Part shown: positions 27,801-35,367 of the stretch, in pieces
How positions within the stretch are numbered: position 1 is the first letter of the stretch
Layout: every line of letters begins with the position of its first letter
Source: Nitratiruptor sp. SB155-2
GTDB lineage: Bacteria > Campylobacterota > Campylobacteria > Campylobacterales > Nitratiruptoraceae
Assembly: GCF_000010325.1 (NCBI RefSeq)
Contig: NC_009662.1
Span: 1,384,501-1,448,500, forward strand
Direction of reading: 5' to 3'
Length of the DNA: 64,000 bases
Made by a program: the position numbers and the translations under genes
Notes under the pieces: model-generated
What the model was told of the DNA's origin: nothing
The model's database searches: none
Seen by the model: the letters and a program-made list of their open reading frames with translations, nothing else

Positions 27801-28594
27801 TTTACAGCAACAGCATTTGAAATGTCAGTATTGATTGTAGCGTTAAGTGTATCGATACCGCCTTTGCCATCGATACTGTCGCCGTCATTGAGAGTAAGAA
27901 TGTCTGCAGTGAATGTGTCAGCCGCTTCGCTTCCAACGATTGTGTCTTTTCCTGTTGTGAGTTCAACGCTTACTGGAACATAATCATCTGCCTGTTGCTC
28001 TGCAGCAGTTTTTGTCGCTGGATCGTCTGTAACGCTCGCAACGATGTTTTTGAAAGTGTCGAAGTTGATCTTTCCGTCGCCATCCGGATCTGGATTTGGA
28101 ACGTTTTCCGCTACGTAGAGTGCTACGTCAGATTTGTTCTCGAACGCTTTTGCAGCTTTCAAAGTATCTGGATCGTTTGTTTGGATCGCTCCGGTCGCAT
28201 ATTGCTCAGCAACGTATACGATACCTGCAAGTGTGTCTCCAAGGGCTTTGAATGTTCCCCCGTTATTGATAACGTTATCTACCCATCCATCGATTCCCTG
28301 AGGATCCTGGGTGTAGTCTTTTCCAAGTAAAAGCTTGTAAACGTTTTCGATTACAGTTTTTACTTGAGTTCTATCTGATGGATCAAGATTTACGTACTGT
28401 GGATAGTTTGCCGCAGCATCCGAATCACTGTCTACTACTTGAAGCGCAGCATACAGCATATCTCCAGCCAATGTGTTCATATCTTTATTGTTCGTGGTAG
28501 CATCGTTGTACCACCCGTCCAACTCGCTCTTTGTAGGTGCTCTGTCAAACAACGCAACGTATAACTGCGCCACCTGCTTCTTTGTCAATGCCAT
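24890..28594 (-). CDS. Giant DUF4214-RTX S-layer-like protein B (1234 aa)
   Basis: Twin of protein A: the first 1065 residues (DUF4214 module, EF-hand, long Thr/Asn-rich beta body, RTX blocks) appear identical, then 169 unique residues with their own RTX-type repeats ('AKDGDDTIALGAGSDTVVFG'), a beta-rich end and the tail 'LDTFNNGILS'. I start at ATG 28594, which has the same AAAGGAGAAAGT leader as copy A; the frame is open 19 codons further but that part lies upstream of the repeat. TATAAT at 28640-28645. Same-strand orientation with copy A means recombination would delete rather than invert. Confidence 0.9.
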   Translation of the reverse strand: MALTKKQVAQLYVALFDRAPTKSELDGWYNDATTNNKDMNTLAGDMLYAALQVVDSDSDAAANYPQYVNLDPSDRTQVKTVIENVYKLLLGKDYTQDPQGIDGWVDNVINNGGTFKALGDTLAGIVYVAEQYATGAIQTNDPDTLKAAKAFENKSDVALYVAENVPNPDPDGDGKINFDTFKNIVASVTDDPATKTAAEQQADDYVPVSVELTTGKDTIVGSEAADTFTADILTLNDGDSIDGKGGIDTLNATINTDISNAVAVKNVEKVNVTSYGAHSIDMKYFSGVDTLASIESTGQITLTNVASSSMGLKLKGVNQSINATYSDLSGTSDILKVTLEDTQNAAVTVNAGFESAEITANGASNEVDTFNAAGVNTLTIKGDSSVTFDRTQDPIQSIQNIIIKDAKAINLANLSDVKTLTASDNTDGISTGIDTGTDGFVDSDKITANSNGATVTLGSGDDNIVFNDSANSGKTNTLILGAGNDKLTFEKGSGNNTILAKEGDDQILISDTNTAISNSADYFDMGDGDDTIIVNNNESNNFVLKDVENLTLKNSATGTNTISSANKALKVTAEVGNGTTATGPVDVQGLTAGSTVTINNAKDATGGVNDIKVGFASTEAATTIDVNAKVTSAGTGITVSKVTDLTLDFADAVDLTNATDDLTIDDTKKLTINASKALDLGTGISNVTAGDKLEEIKVTGSDAVDMGKILNSDKLKTVNITATKDLTIDDFKDVRALTDLTLEGKSVTVGTTSTQAAIGTNTAADALNSVSITATNGDVKLQSSTNNDKLINAKELGTVTISADKGSIYGNDQTVSSTDGAYLVYAQDENGITVNLSAKSNIKAFDGTNSGALVVENTKGNVTATLSGDAAANIVYNTGTATGATGAVSLNASNLKGGLTAVVSNTDSDSITTSSSISLGAKDANTQNTVTVAGTVDTLTVNGSGGKDTITLGTSSTTDKFQTATISLGAGADTLDVSNLDPYATDSDSDDGVAANFGSSSHTFTETDSANNTSVAANTVVQYDHDAAKKVVADGFKITTSGVDKFVGTDNNDYIIANSTGMTIDAKDGDDTIALGAGSDTVVFGTNTTNGDDDINSFNDNDKLDLSALATAVKGSAFASTDLVANEDVNDGTGDLNGKVAVIYDSASGVDTLSSASQITTTANSANQITISDNGKALVIWGSSATDHILEVYYVADTDSTSSQSWSITHLATVSGTDDLTVSDLDTFNNGILS

Positions 28595-28609
28595 ACTTTC
28601 TCCTTTGTC
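25399..28609 (-). repeat. 3211-bp direct repeat, copy B
   Basis: Second copy of 20655-23865, offset 4744. Both ends are sharp: the sequences diverge at once beyond 25399 (coding for the C-terminus) and beyond 28609 (promoter side). Confidence 0.93.
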
Positions 28610-28639
28610 GTGATTAACATATTTTTGATTACACGAAAA

Positions 28640-28645
28640 ATTATA
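28640..28645 (-). promoter_or_regulatory. Probable -10 of RTX gene B
   Basis: TATAAT on the minus strand, 46-51 bases before ATG 28594, in a different sequence context from copy A. Confidence 0.5.
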
Positions 28646-28678
28646 ACACAAATTTTGTAAAAAAAACTAAAAGTTTGT

Positions 28679-29830
28679 TTAATTTTCGCTAAGCTGAACA
28701 ATTTTTTCCAGATTTTTTAGAGTATTGTCCCAAAAAAGTTTTTCTATCTCTTTTTTTTGTGTGGAGGTGGGAGAGTATTTCTCTTTTTCCAACGTTTTTA
28801 AAACCGATTTTTGAAATGATTTTGGAACGTCTTGGACATCGATAAACGAAAAATCTTTGAATGGTTCATATCCTCTCATGGCAAAAGAAGTGGCTACGAT
28901 ATGGTTTGCATAGACGATAGCTTCCGCCGTTTTAAGGTTTGATCCACCTCCCGATGTAATAGGCAAGACAATCGTATGGGCCGCATACAACAGTGCCTGG
29001 AGTTTTGTCGTTTCCAAAGCTCCCAAAGGCTTGACTCTACTTCGTATGTACGATTCGTATATCTTATACTCAGCAGGCAGATAGTCAAAAAGCATCTCTC
29101 CTACTTTTCCGGCAACTGCCACTACCGCATCCGGTGGAAGCCATGATAAGCTCTGCATCATCTCCCAAAAACCTATAGCATTTGGCGGATAAGCGCTACC
29201 CACAAAAAGGATGATTTTGATATGCGACACTTCATCAAGATAAGGATTTTTTATAGGAGGCGGTTCTACTCCATTTAACGCCCTGATGTAAAGAGGCTTT
29301 GAAGAGATCGATCTGAAACGCTTTTCATCCTCTTTGCTCACCGTTATCACTGCATCGGCGTTTTGCAAGAGCTTTGTCTCCAGCTCTTTTGTATTGTCTA
29401 CAGATAGACTCTTTTGAATGCCATGTTTTTGCAATATATTTTGTTTGGTGAGGTACTCCACATTTTGTGAAGAGTAAATAAGTTTTGCATCTTTTTGTTC
29501 TACAAGAGGATAGAGCCAAGGCTGTTCGAGAATGATCACATCATATTTTTGTTCAAGTATCTTTTTAAGTTTTGCTGGAATATGAAACTTTTTTTTTAAA
29601 AAAAGACTCAAAGCTATATCGTGGGAAAATGGATCGAAAAGATATTTTTTGAGTTTTTTTTCTGGGATAATAAAATCTTGTTCTGCCCTGTCGGTATAGA
29701 GAGAGTGTGTCACCACTACAGACGTGACATCGGCAAAGGTTTTTAGTTTTTCATATATTTTCTTTGCGCGGATCTGTCCTCCATGCAGTGGATTGTGAAT
29801 GGGATAGGGAAGGAGATAGAGTATCTTCAC
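28679..29830 (-). CDS. GT4-family glycosyltransferase
   Basis: A 383-residue glycosyltransferase of the group 1 type. 'YPIHNPLHGGQIRAKKIYEKL' near the N-terminus is the acceptor/nucleotide loop, 'ILFVGSAYPPNAIG' near 215 starts the donor domain and 'ITSGGGSNLKTAEAI' near 300 stands at the EX7E site. I chose GTG 29830, which overlaps the stop of the upstream glycosyltransferase (GTGA) with GGAAGAG before it; the 16 codons upstream in frame lack family sequence. It works with that partner, presumably on the surface glycan. Sugar and linkage unknown. Confidence 0.83.
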   Translation of the reverse strand: MKILYLLPYPIHNPLHGGQIRAKKIYEKLKTFADVTSVVVTHSLYTDRAEQDFIIPEKKLKKYLFDPFSHDIALSLFLKKKFHIPAKLKKILEQKYDVIILEQPWLYPLVEQKDAKLIYSSQNVEYLTKQNILQKHGIQKSLSVDNTKELETKLLQNADAVITVSKEDEKRFRSISSKPLYIRALNGVEPPPIKNPYLDEVSHIKIILFVGSAYPPNAIGFWEMMQSLSWLPPDAVVAVAGKVGEMLFDYLPAEYKIYESYIRSRVKPLGALETTKLQALLYAAHTIVLPITSGGGSNLKTAEAIVYANHIVATSFAMRGYEPFKDFSFIDVQDVPKSFQKSVLKTLEKEKYSPTSTQKKEIEKLFWDNTLKNLEKIVQLSEN

Positions 29831-31029
29831 TGCTCTTCCTTTACAAAAGTTATGAACTCCTGTGCAAACTCTTCCCAACTTCTTGGTCTGAAGCGACTCT
29901 GTATCATATTAGACCACTCCTGCAAAAGAGTATCAGATTGCACCATCTCGAAAGCTTCGATCCAGTAGTCGATATCGTTTGGAAGGCTAAGGGCGAGGCC
30001 TTGCGTAGCCTCTTTGAGAGCCTCGGCTTCGGATATGAGAACAGGCTTGCCAAAGAGCAGCGATTCTCTGCTTGCCAGTCCCCACCCCTCTATATGAGAA
30101 GGAAAAAGGGAAAATCGAGTTTGCTGATAGAGTGAATGGAGTTCGCCGTCACTGACATCTTCATAGAAGTAGACTCTGTTTTTGAGATAGGGACGGCTTT
30201 CATAAAATGAAAAGACCTCATCCACTCCCCAGCCCCGCATCCCTACACAGACTAGATCGGGCGCATCAATGTTTTCTTGGATCAATGCATCGTAGAGTCT
30301 CAAAAGAAGAATGTGGTTTTTTCTTGCTTCAACAGTACTGACATAGAGACAAAAGTTGTTTGGATCGTGTGGACGTTGCGGAAGCTTTAGATTTACGCTT
30401 TTTGGAATGTTATCTCCAAGATGGATCGTTTTAATGATGGGCAGTTTTTGGATGTTGTTTGTCTGGACGAAGGCTTGAAGCTGCGATTTTGAAAAGTCGG
30501 ATATACAAAAGATTTTGTCGCTTAGATAGATGAGATTTAGGATATGTTTCGTAAAAAGCTGTGAAAAACCAAAAGATGCAACATATTGAGGATGGGTTAC
30601 AGGAATGAGATCGTAAAGTGCCCCAACAAAAGAAAATCCTATCTCTTTTTTGATCCAGTAAAGAATCTCATAATCGCTATAATCCCAGTCTAGTCCTATC
30701 GATATGTAGACATCCTCTTTCGTAAAGGGATGCTGCCAAACTTTTGCCTCATGTAAGGTGTCTGCAAGATGGAAAAAGGATGGACTTGGCTTTTCAGGCT
30801 TGGCTGATGAAAGGTTGAATGCATATGAAGTGTTGTTTTCGATCGATTCGATCTTTTTTCTTACATGGGATTCATCAACTCTATGGATGCTTTTCCCATC
30901 TTTGTCAAAGAAGGTATAATTTGCCAGATCGTTTTGCAAAGTATATCTGACAAGCTCAAGCTGGGTTTTTATGATACCAACAGGAGCTCTGTTCCAGCAC
31001 ATCAGAGAAGTGACATCGATATAGAGCAA
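29827..31029 (-). CDS. GT4-family glycosyltransferase
   Basis: About 400 residues. The C-terminal donor domain is clear: 'LYVSTVEARKNHILLLRLY' and 'FPSHIEGWGLASRESLLFGKPVLIS' (EX7E type). The N-terminal half begins 'LLYIDVTSLMCWNRAPVGIIKTQLEL', as in GT4 enzymes such as WbdA-like mannosyltransferases. The frame is open to 31173 but would overlap the divergent methyltransferase gene; TTG 31029 has AAAGGA 5 bases upstream and a TATAAT sits just above it, so I start there. Its stop overlaps the next glycosyltransferase. Confidence 0.8.
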   Translation of the reverse strand: MLYIDVTSLMCWNRAPVGIIKTQLELVRYTLQNDLANYTFFDKDGKSIHRVDESHVRKKIESIENNTSYAFNLSSAKPEKPSPSFFHLADTLHEAKVWQHPFTKEDVYISIGLDWDYSDYEILYWIKKEIGFSFVGALYDLIPVTHPQYVASFGFSQLFTKHILNLIYLSDKIFCISDFSKSQLQAFVQTNNIQKLPIIKTIHLGDNIPKSVNLKLPQRPHDPNNFCLYVSTVEARKNHILLLRLYDALIQENIDAPDLVCVGMRGWGVDEVFSFYESRPYLKNRVYFYEDVSDGELHSLYQQTRFSLFPSHIEGWGLASRESLLFGKPVLISEAEALKEATQGLALSLPNDIDYWIEAFEMVQSDTLLQEWSNMIQSRFRPRSWEEFAQEFITFVKEEQ

Positions 31030-31070
31030 AGAGTTCCTTTTTTTGACGAAATTATACCAAAGAGGGAAGA

Positions 31071-32336
31071 ATGGATTTAGAGCATCTAAAAAAAGAGATC
31101 GTACAAAGAGCAAAAAAGAGAAAATGGGAAAAAATTTTTCAGCCTTTACAACCCGAAGAGAGCTTTGTACCAAAAGGGGTGTATACCTACGAGGGTCTCA
31201 CAAAATACAGCCAGGAGGAGTTTATCCGCAACGCTTACGAAGCTCTTCTTCAAAGAGCCCCGGATACTGAAGGAATGCACCATTACCTTCGTCTTCTTCG
31301 TAGCGGCAAAAGAAACAAAACAGAGATCGTGTCACTTTTACGCTACAGTCCAGAAGGAAGAGAAAAAAATGTAACGCTTCTTGGAGCAAAGAAAAGATAT
31401 GTCGCAACACTTCTTTTTTCCGTTCCTTTTTTCGGGTATCTGGCAAAGATCTTGTATTATCTATGGAAACTGCCACAAAAGATGAGCATCCTGGAAGATG
31501 TGGTGCAAAAAAGTTCCCACGATCTTTCAAAGTTGCAAACTGTTTTTGAAAAGAGGGATGAAGAGCTTCGGGGATTTAAGCAGATTGTGATGGATGAACT
31601 CAATGAGATAGAGGGGAGATTTCAAAACCTCGATCACGCAATCTTACAAATAGATAAAGAACTTCACAAACTGACACCCATACAAAATCTTCCTTTTTTC
31701 TATTCACAAACAATCTCCTTTGAAAAGAAAAACGAGGACTTTTACACAATGCTGGAAGAGCATTACTATCCTGCAGTACTGGTCAAAGAAAAGCAGAAAA
31801 TCTATCTGCAGTTTTTGGATAAGCAAACCCTGCAAGACAAAACGTGGCTCGATGTGGGATGCGGAAGAGGGGAATTTTTAGAGATTTTAAGAGATGCCGG
31901 TATAAAGGCAAAGGGAATCGATATACATGAACCTGCTTTACGTATCTGCAAACAGAAAGCTTTGGATACAGAGCAGAGCGAGGCGATCGAGTTTTTGGAA
32001 AAAAGCAAAGAAAAATTTGGAGGCATATCTGCTTTGCAGGTAATCGAACATATGAAGTTTGAAGCAATCAGCAGATTTTTCGCTCTTGCCTATGAAAGGC
32101 TGGAAAAAGGGGGAATCATTCTTGTAGAGACTGTCAATCCGAAATTTTGTGAAGCTTTCAACAACTTCTATATCGACCCCACCCACAAAAAACCTGTTCC
32201 TGTGGAGCTTGCTGCATCACTGCTTGCCTATCATGGATTTGAAGATATCCGCGTCATCTACTCTATGCCCAAGGCGTTGAGTCCTGAGAAAGAGAAAAAT
32301 TACAGCGACTACGCTTTGATAGCCAAAAAAGGCTAA
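31071..32336 (+). CDS. DUF4214 - coiled coil - SAM methyltransferase (WbdD-like?)
   Basis: A 421-residue mosaic. Residues about 45-98 are a DUF4214-type helical module ('EEFIRNAYEALLQRAPDTEGMHHYLRLLRSG'); 109-134 is hydrophobic ('LLFSVPFFGYLAKILYYLW'), suggesting membrane contact; about 138-205 is a coiled coil; from 260 a class I methyltransferase follows with the SAM motif 'WLDVGCGRGEFLEIL' and 'ISALQVIEHM'. Alone on the plus strand here, ATG 31071 behind GAGGGA. It ends in a 4-base tail-to-tail overlap with wzt. Methyltransferases with a coiled coil next to wzt (WbdD in E. coli O9a) end O-antigen chains and set their length; the same job is likely but unproven here. Confidence 0.82.
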   Translation: MDLEHLKKEIVQRAKKRKWEKIFQPLQPEESFVPKGVYTYEGLTKYSQEEFIRNAYEALLQRAPDTEGMHHYLRLLRSGKRNKTEIVSLLRYSPEGREKNVTLLGAKKRYVATLLFSVPFFGYLAKILYYLWKLPQKMSILEDVVQKSSHDLSKLQTVFEKRDEELRGFKQIVMDELNEIEGRFQNLDHAILQIDKELHKLTPIQNLPFFYSQTISFEKKNEDFYTMLEEHYYPAVLVKEKQKIYLQFLDKQTLQDKTWLDVGCGRGEFLEILRDAGIKAKGIDIHEPALRICKQKALDTEQSEAIEFLEKSKEKFGGISALQVIEHMKFEAISRFFALAYERLEKGGIILVETVNPKFCEAFNNFYIDPTHKKPVPVELAASLLAYHGFEDIRVIYSMPKALSPEKEKNYSDYALIAKKG

Positions 32337-33520
32337 AGAATCTCGACTACTGGCTCAAGCCTGCACAGTCCGGCAAAGTAGCGCTCTTTAAAGCCGGCCA
32401 CTTCAAATTCACACGCTCTGTCGATCCAGTGGATGCATTCGTCGAGATGGGTTTTGTCCTGATGGAGGGCAACGGATATGGTGTATTTGCCGGGGGCTAT
32501 GTTCATAGGCAGAGTAAACCGGACGTTGCATGTTTTATCTGGCTGCAGCGTGACGGTTTTGTTGTACAAGGCGGTGTTTGTTCCAAAAATATCTTGACCA
32601 AATCTGTCTCGAATGAGAACACCTACGGTTTTGTCTTTGATAGGTTCTTTCGCTTCAATGGTAATGTCGATATGGGTTGTTTCTCCCGATGTTACGGTGG
32701 AAGAGCCAGAATCAAGCCCCTTCACTGTGACTTTTGTAATCTTTGCTTCCATCGTTCCAAAAGCGTTGCAGGAGTCCGTGATCATCTCTTCTTGGTTGAG
32801 TTTCGCTATAAGGAAGTTATACTTGTTGATAACACTTTCGGGATCGCCTTCATAGGCTATCTCTCCTTTGTGAAGCAAGATGAGCCTGTCACAAAGAAGT
32901 TTTAAAGAGTTTAGATCGTGTGAAACATAGATAATGCTCAGCTTTTTTTCTTTGAGTTCTTTGAGGGCTTTGGTACACTTCGCACTGAAGTGAGCGTCTC
33001 CTACCGAGAGGGCTTCATCTACTATGAGGATAGAAGGATCCGAATGGATGGCTATAGAAAACGCAAGTCGCATCACCATACCGGAAGAATATGTCTTCAG
33101 CGGCTCATCGATAAAGGATTCAAGTTCGCTAAAATCTATGATGCTTTGTAGCTTTTCACCGATCTCTGCTTTGCTAAGACCTATGAGCATGCCATTGAGA
33201 TATATATTTTCTCTTCCGCTAAATTCGGGATTAAATCCTGTGCCAAGTTCCAACAGAGCTGTAATGCGTCCAAACGAGCGAATCTCTCCAGACGTGGGAG
33301 ATATAACACCGGCTATCTGCTTTAGAAGCGTTGATTTGCCTGCACCGTTGACACCGATGATACCAAGGGTTTCACCTTGGTGAAGGTCAAAGGAGATATC
33401 TTTGTTTGCATAAAAGAGACGGTGTTTTTTCGTTTTGAAAAAGATCTCTACAAGCCGATCGGATGGCTTTTTGTAGAGTTTATAGATTTTTGTAAGATTT
33501 CTCACTTCAAGAGCGTTTAT
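32333..33520 (-). CDS. wzt: O-antigen ABC exporter ATPase with carbohydrate-binding domain (Wzt)
   Basis: Nucleotide-binding subunit for polysaccharide export. Walker A 'GVNGAGKSTLL', signature 'YSSGMVMRLAF' and Walker B 'ILIVDEAL' are intact; residues from about 245 form a beta-rich C-terminal domain of the Wzt_C kind that reads the chain end. The first ordinary start, GTG 33505, is 20 bases from the only ribosome site (AGGAG, 33526-33530). At the ideal distance of 5 bases stands ATA 33518-33520, giving MNALEVRNLTKIY, which fits Wzt N-termini well; I use it but it is a rare start. The gene follows the metzincin protease in the secretion operon. Its permease is 24 kb away. Confidence 0.87.
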   Translation of the reverse strand: MNALEVRNLTKIYKLYKKPSDRLVEIFFKTKKHRLFYANKDISFDLHQGETLGIIGVNGAGKSTLLKQIAGVISPTSGEIRSFGRITALLELGTGFNPEFSGRENIYLNGMLIGLSKAEIGEKLQSIIDFSELESFIDEPLKTYSSGMVMRLAFSIAIHSDPSILIVDEALSVGDAHFSAKCTKALKELKEKKLSIIYVSHDLNSLKLLCDRLILLHKGEIAYEGDPESVINKYNFLIAKLNQEEMITDSCNAFGTMEAKITKVTVKGLDSGSSTVTSGETTHIDITIEAKEPIKDKTVGVLIRDRFGQDIFGTNTALYNKTVTLQPDKTCNVRFTLPMNIAPGKYTISVALHQDKTHLDECIHWIDRACEFEVAGFKERYFAGLCRLEPVVEIL

Positions 33521-33529
33521 GACAACTCC

Positions 33530-35359
33530 TTATACGATATGCTCAATATTTTGCAAAGCGATGACCTGATCATCGGAAACAAGATAGAGTATTCCATCTG
33601 TTTGAATTTCTTGATACTGCTTATCGGGAAGATAGACTGTATCAATCCCTTCCCCTCCATCGATTGTATCGTCTCCTTGTGAGACATAGATGATGTCATT
33701 GCCTGATCCGGTTATGATGCGATTGTCCAGGGCATTATCGTAGATGATCTCATCTGCGCCTGTGGCTACAATGTTTTCTATGGAATTTTCAGGTAACGTG
33801 ACGACATTTTTCCCTTGATAGATTTGTGCTTTGAACGATGGATTTTGTTGGATGATATCCAAAACGCCTGCATAGATATCATCAAAATAGGAACTTGGAA
33901 TATCTTCCAAACTCATCTGCTCTTGAATCTGCTGCTTGATGGAGTTGAACGGCAAATGATCACCAATGCTTGATAGGAACTCTCCTCCTCGAAGATCGAT
34001 ATAAGCCGGCTCCTGACTATCAAGCACCACTGTATCAATGCCCCCGTCATCGACGATATGGGCAAAAGCATGCTGATTGTACAGATCGGATATATCATAG
34101 GTTTCATTTGTTAGATCATGTTCGGTCGAACCGTAAAGATATCGCAAAGCCAACAGATCATAATAACCGATACTTTTTCTGCCGATAGGATCTGTCTGGA
34201 CAGTGTATTCAAAGCTATCGCCAAGATTTTTCATGGTAATCTCAGGCAATGCTGTTTCTTCCTGGGTATAACTCATTATCGTATAGAGTGTGTTATCATA
34301 TGATGAAGGCATCGTTGGACTACCTTCAAATGGGTGTTTGAGACCAAAAGCATGTCCGATCTCATGCAAAATGACATCTTTTGGCGCAGCGATGACATCG
34401 TAATCGTTTGCTAGAAAGATGTCACTTCCTACACCGCTCGTCACCATCTTACCGTCATAAATCTCCTGTACGGCAAACCCCGCTTCATCCTGGGATGAAG
34501 GCGTTACTTTGGAAAAGCGTATATCGCCATTGCTATCGACCTCTTCGAAACGGACACCCAAAACAGAACCAAGTTCATGAAACGCTTCCCGAACCCTTGA
34601 CTGATCGATAAGATTCAAAGGTTGCCAATGGTTTGAATAGGAAATTTCATCTTGATACTCTAAAGGCATTACCTGTGGGAAACTATATGTGATAATATCT
34701 TTATCGATTTTTGCTCCCTGATCGATTAGCAGGGAGCGTACTTCAAGAGGCAATGCATCATAGGAAGTTACTGATGAATCAAAATAGTTGTTTATGTCAA
34801 CAATAGCATCTGCAACACTCTCAGCATCATCTGTTACGTTTTTGATAAAGGACTGGTATATATCAAAATCGCCCAAAAAAGTCGGTGATTTTTGTGCTAC
34901 ATATTTTCCTACTTCTATCTTGTTTTTATAAGCCAAAGCGTGCGCTACTGTTTGCGTATCCGCAGATATAGTCCCATTGGCTATTCCATCAGCTACGTAG
35001 ATAATACTTGCAATAATGTTTCCGATATTTTGACCCTCCAAAACTGCTCCTACCCATCCGTCAATCCCTTTTGGATCATCTTGATAGGTTTTGTCAAACA
35101 GGGAAACATAAACGGATTCGATGATGGAACGAACAGCATTTGGATCATTCGTATCTACATGTGCATACTGGGGATAGATAGTGAGGTAGTCTGGATTGGA
35201 GTTAACCACCTCCTGAGCTGCATAGATCATGTTTTGGGCAATTTGTCCTTCATCCCATCCATTTACAATAGCAGCTTCGTACCAATTGTGCACCCCCTCT
35301 TTTTCAGGGGCTCTGTCAAAAAGTGCAATGTAGAGTTTTATAACCTGATCAAGATTCAT
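33530..35359 (-). CDS. DUF4214 metzincin metalloprotease with RTX tail (609 aa)
   Basis: A secreted zinc protease of the serralysin/M10 kind. The N-terminal 130 residues are a DUF4214 module (MNLDQVIKLYIALFDRAPEK...). The zinc site HEIGHAFGLKH is at 332-342, with the Met-turn 'YTIMSYTQE' about 20 residues later; C-terminal repeats 'GADEIIYDNALDNRIITGSGNDIIYVSQGDDTIDGG' (about 538-572) bind calcium. Serralysins are classic type I substrates, and the gene lies directly in the secretion operon. DUF4214 replaces the usual short propeptide region, so it may tie the protease to the cell surface or process the S-layer-like proteins. Eight bases separate it from the preceding small gene. Confidence 0.9.
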   Translation of the reverse strand: MNLDQVIKLYIALFDRAPEKEGVHNWYEAAIVNGWDEGQIAQNMIYAAQEVVNSNPDYLTIYPQYAHVDTNDPNAVRSIIESVYVSLFDKTYQDDPKGIDGWVGAVLEGQNIGNIIASIIYVADGIANGTISADTQTVAHALAYKNKIEVGKYVAQKSPTFLGDFDIYQSFIKNVTDDAESVADAIVDINNYFDSSVTSYDALPLEVRSLLIDQGAKIDKDIITYSFPQVMPLEYQDEISYSNHWQPLNLIDQSRVREAFHELGSVLGVRFEEVDSNGDIRFSKVTPSSQDEAGFAVQEIYDGKMVTSGVGSDIFLANDYDVIAAPKDVILHEIGHAFGLKHPFEGSPTMPSSYDNTLYTIMSYTQEETALPEITMKNLGDSFEYTVQTDPIGRKSIGYYDLLALRYLYGSTEHDLTNETYDISDLYNQHAFAHIVDDGGIDTVVLDSQEPAYIDLRGGEFLSSIGDHLPFNSIKQQIQEQMSLEDIPSSYFDDIYAGVLDIIQQNPSFKAQIYQGKNVVTLPENSIENIVATGADEIIYDNALDNRIITGSGNDIIYVSQGDDTIDGGEGIDTVYLPDKQYQEIQTDGILYLVSDDQVIALQNIEHIV

Positions 35360-35367
35360 GCAATTTC

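Noticed and set aside
20655-28609. Invertible (sap-like) promoter switch
   Set aside because: The two long repeats are in the same orientation, so recombination would delete, not invert; no recombinase gene is seen in the window.
29764-30135. 123-codon plus-strand open frame within the glycosyltransferase genes
   Set aside because: Antisense to two clear glycosyltransferase genes; no recognisable protein features.
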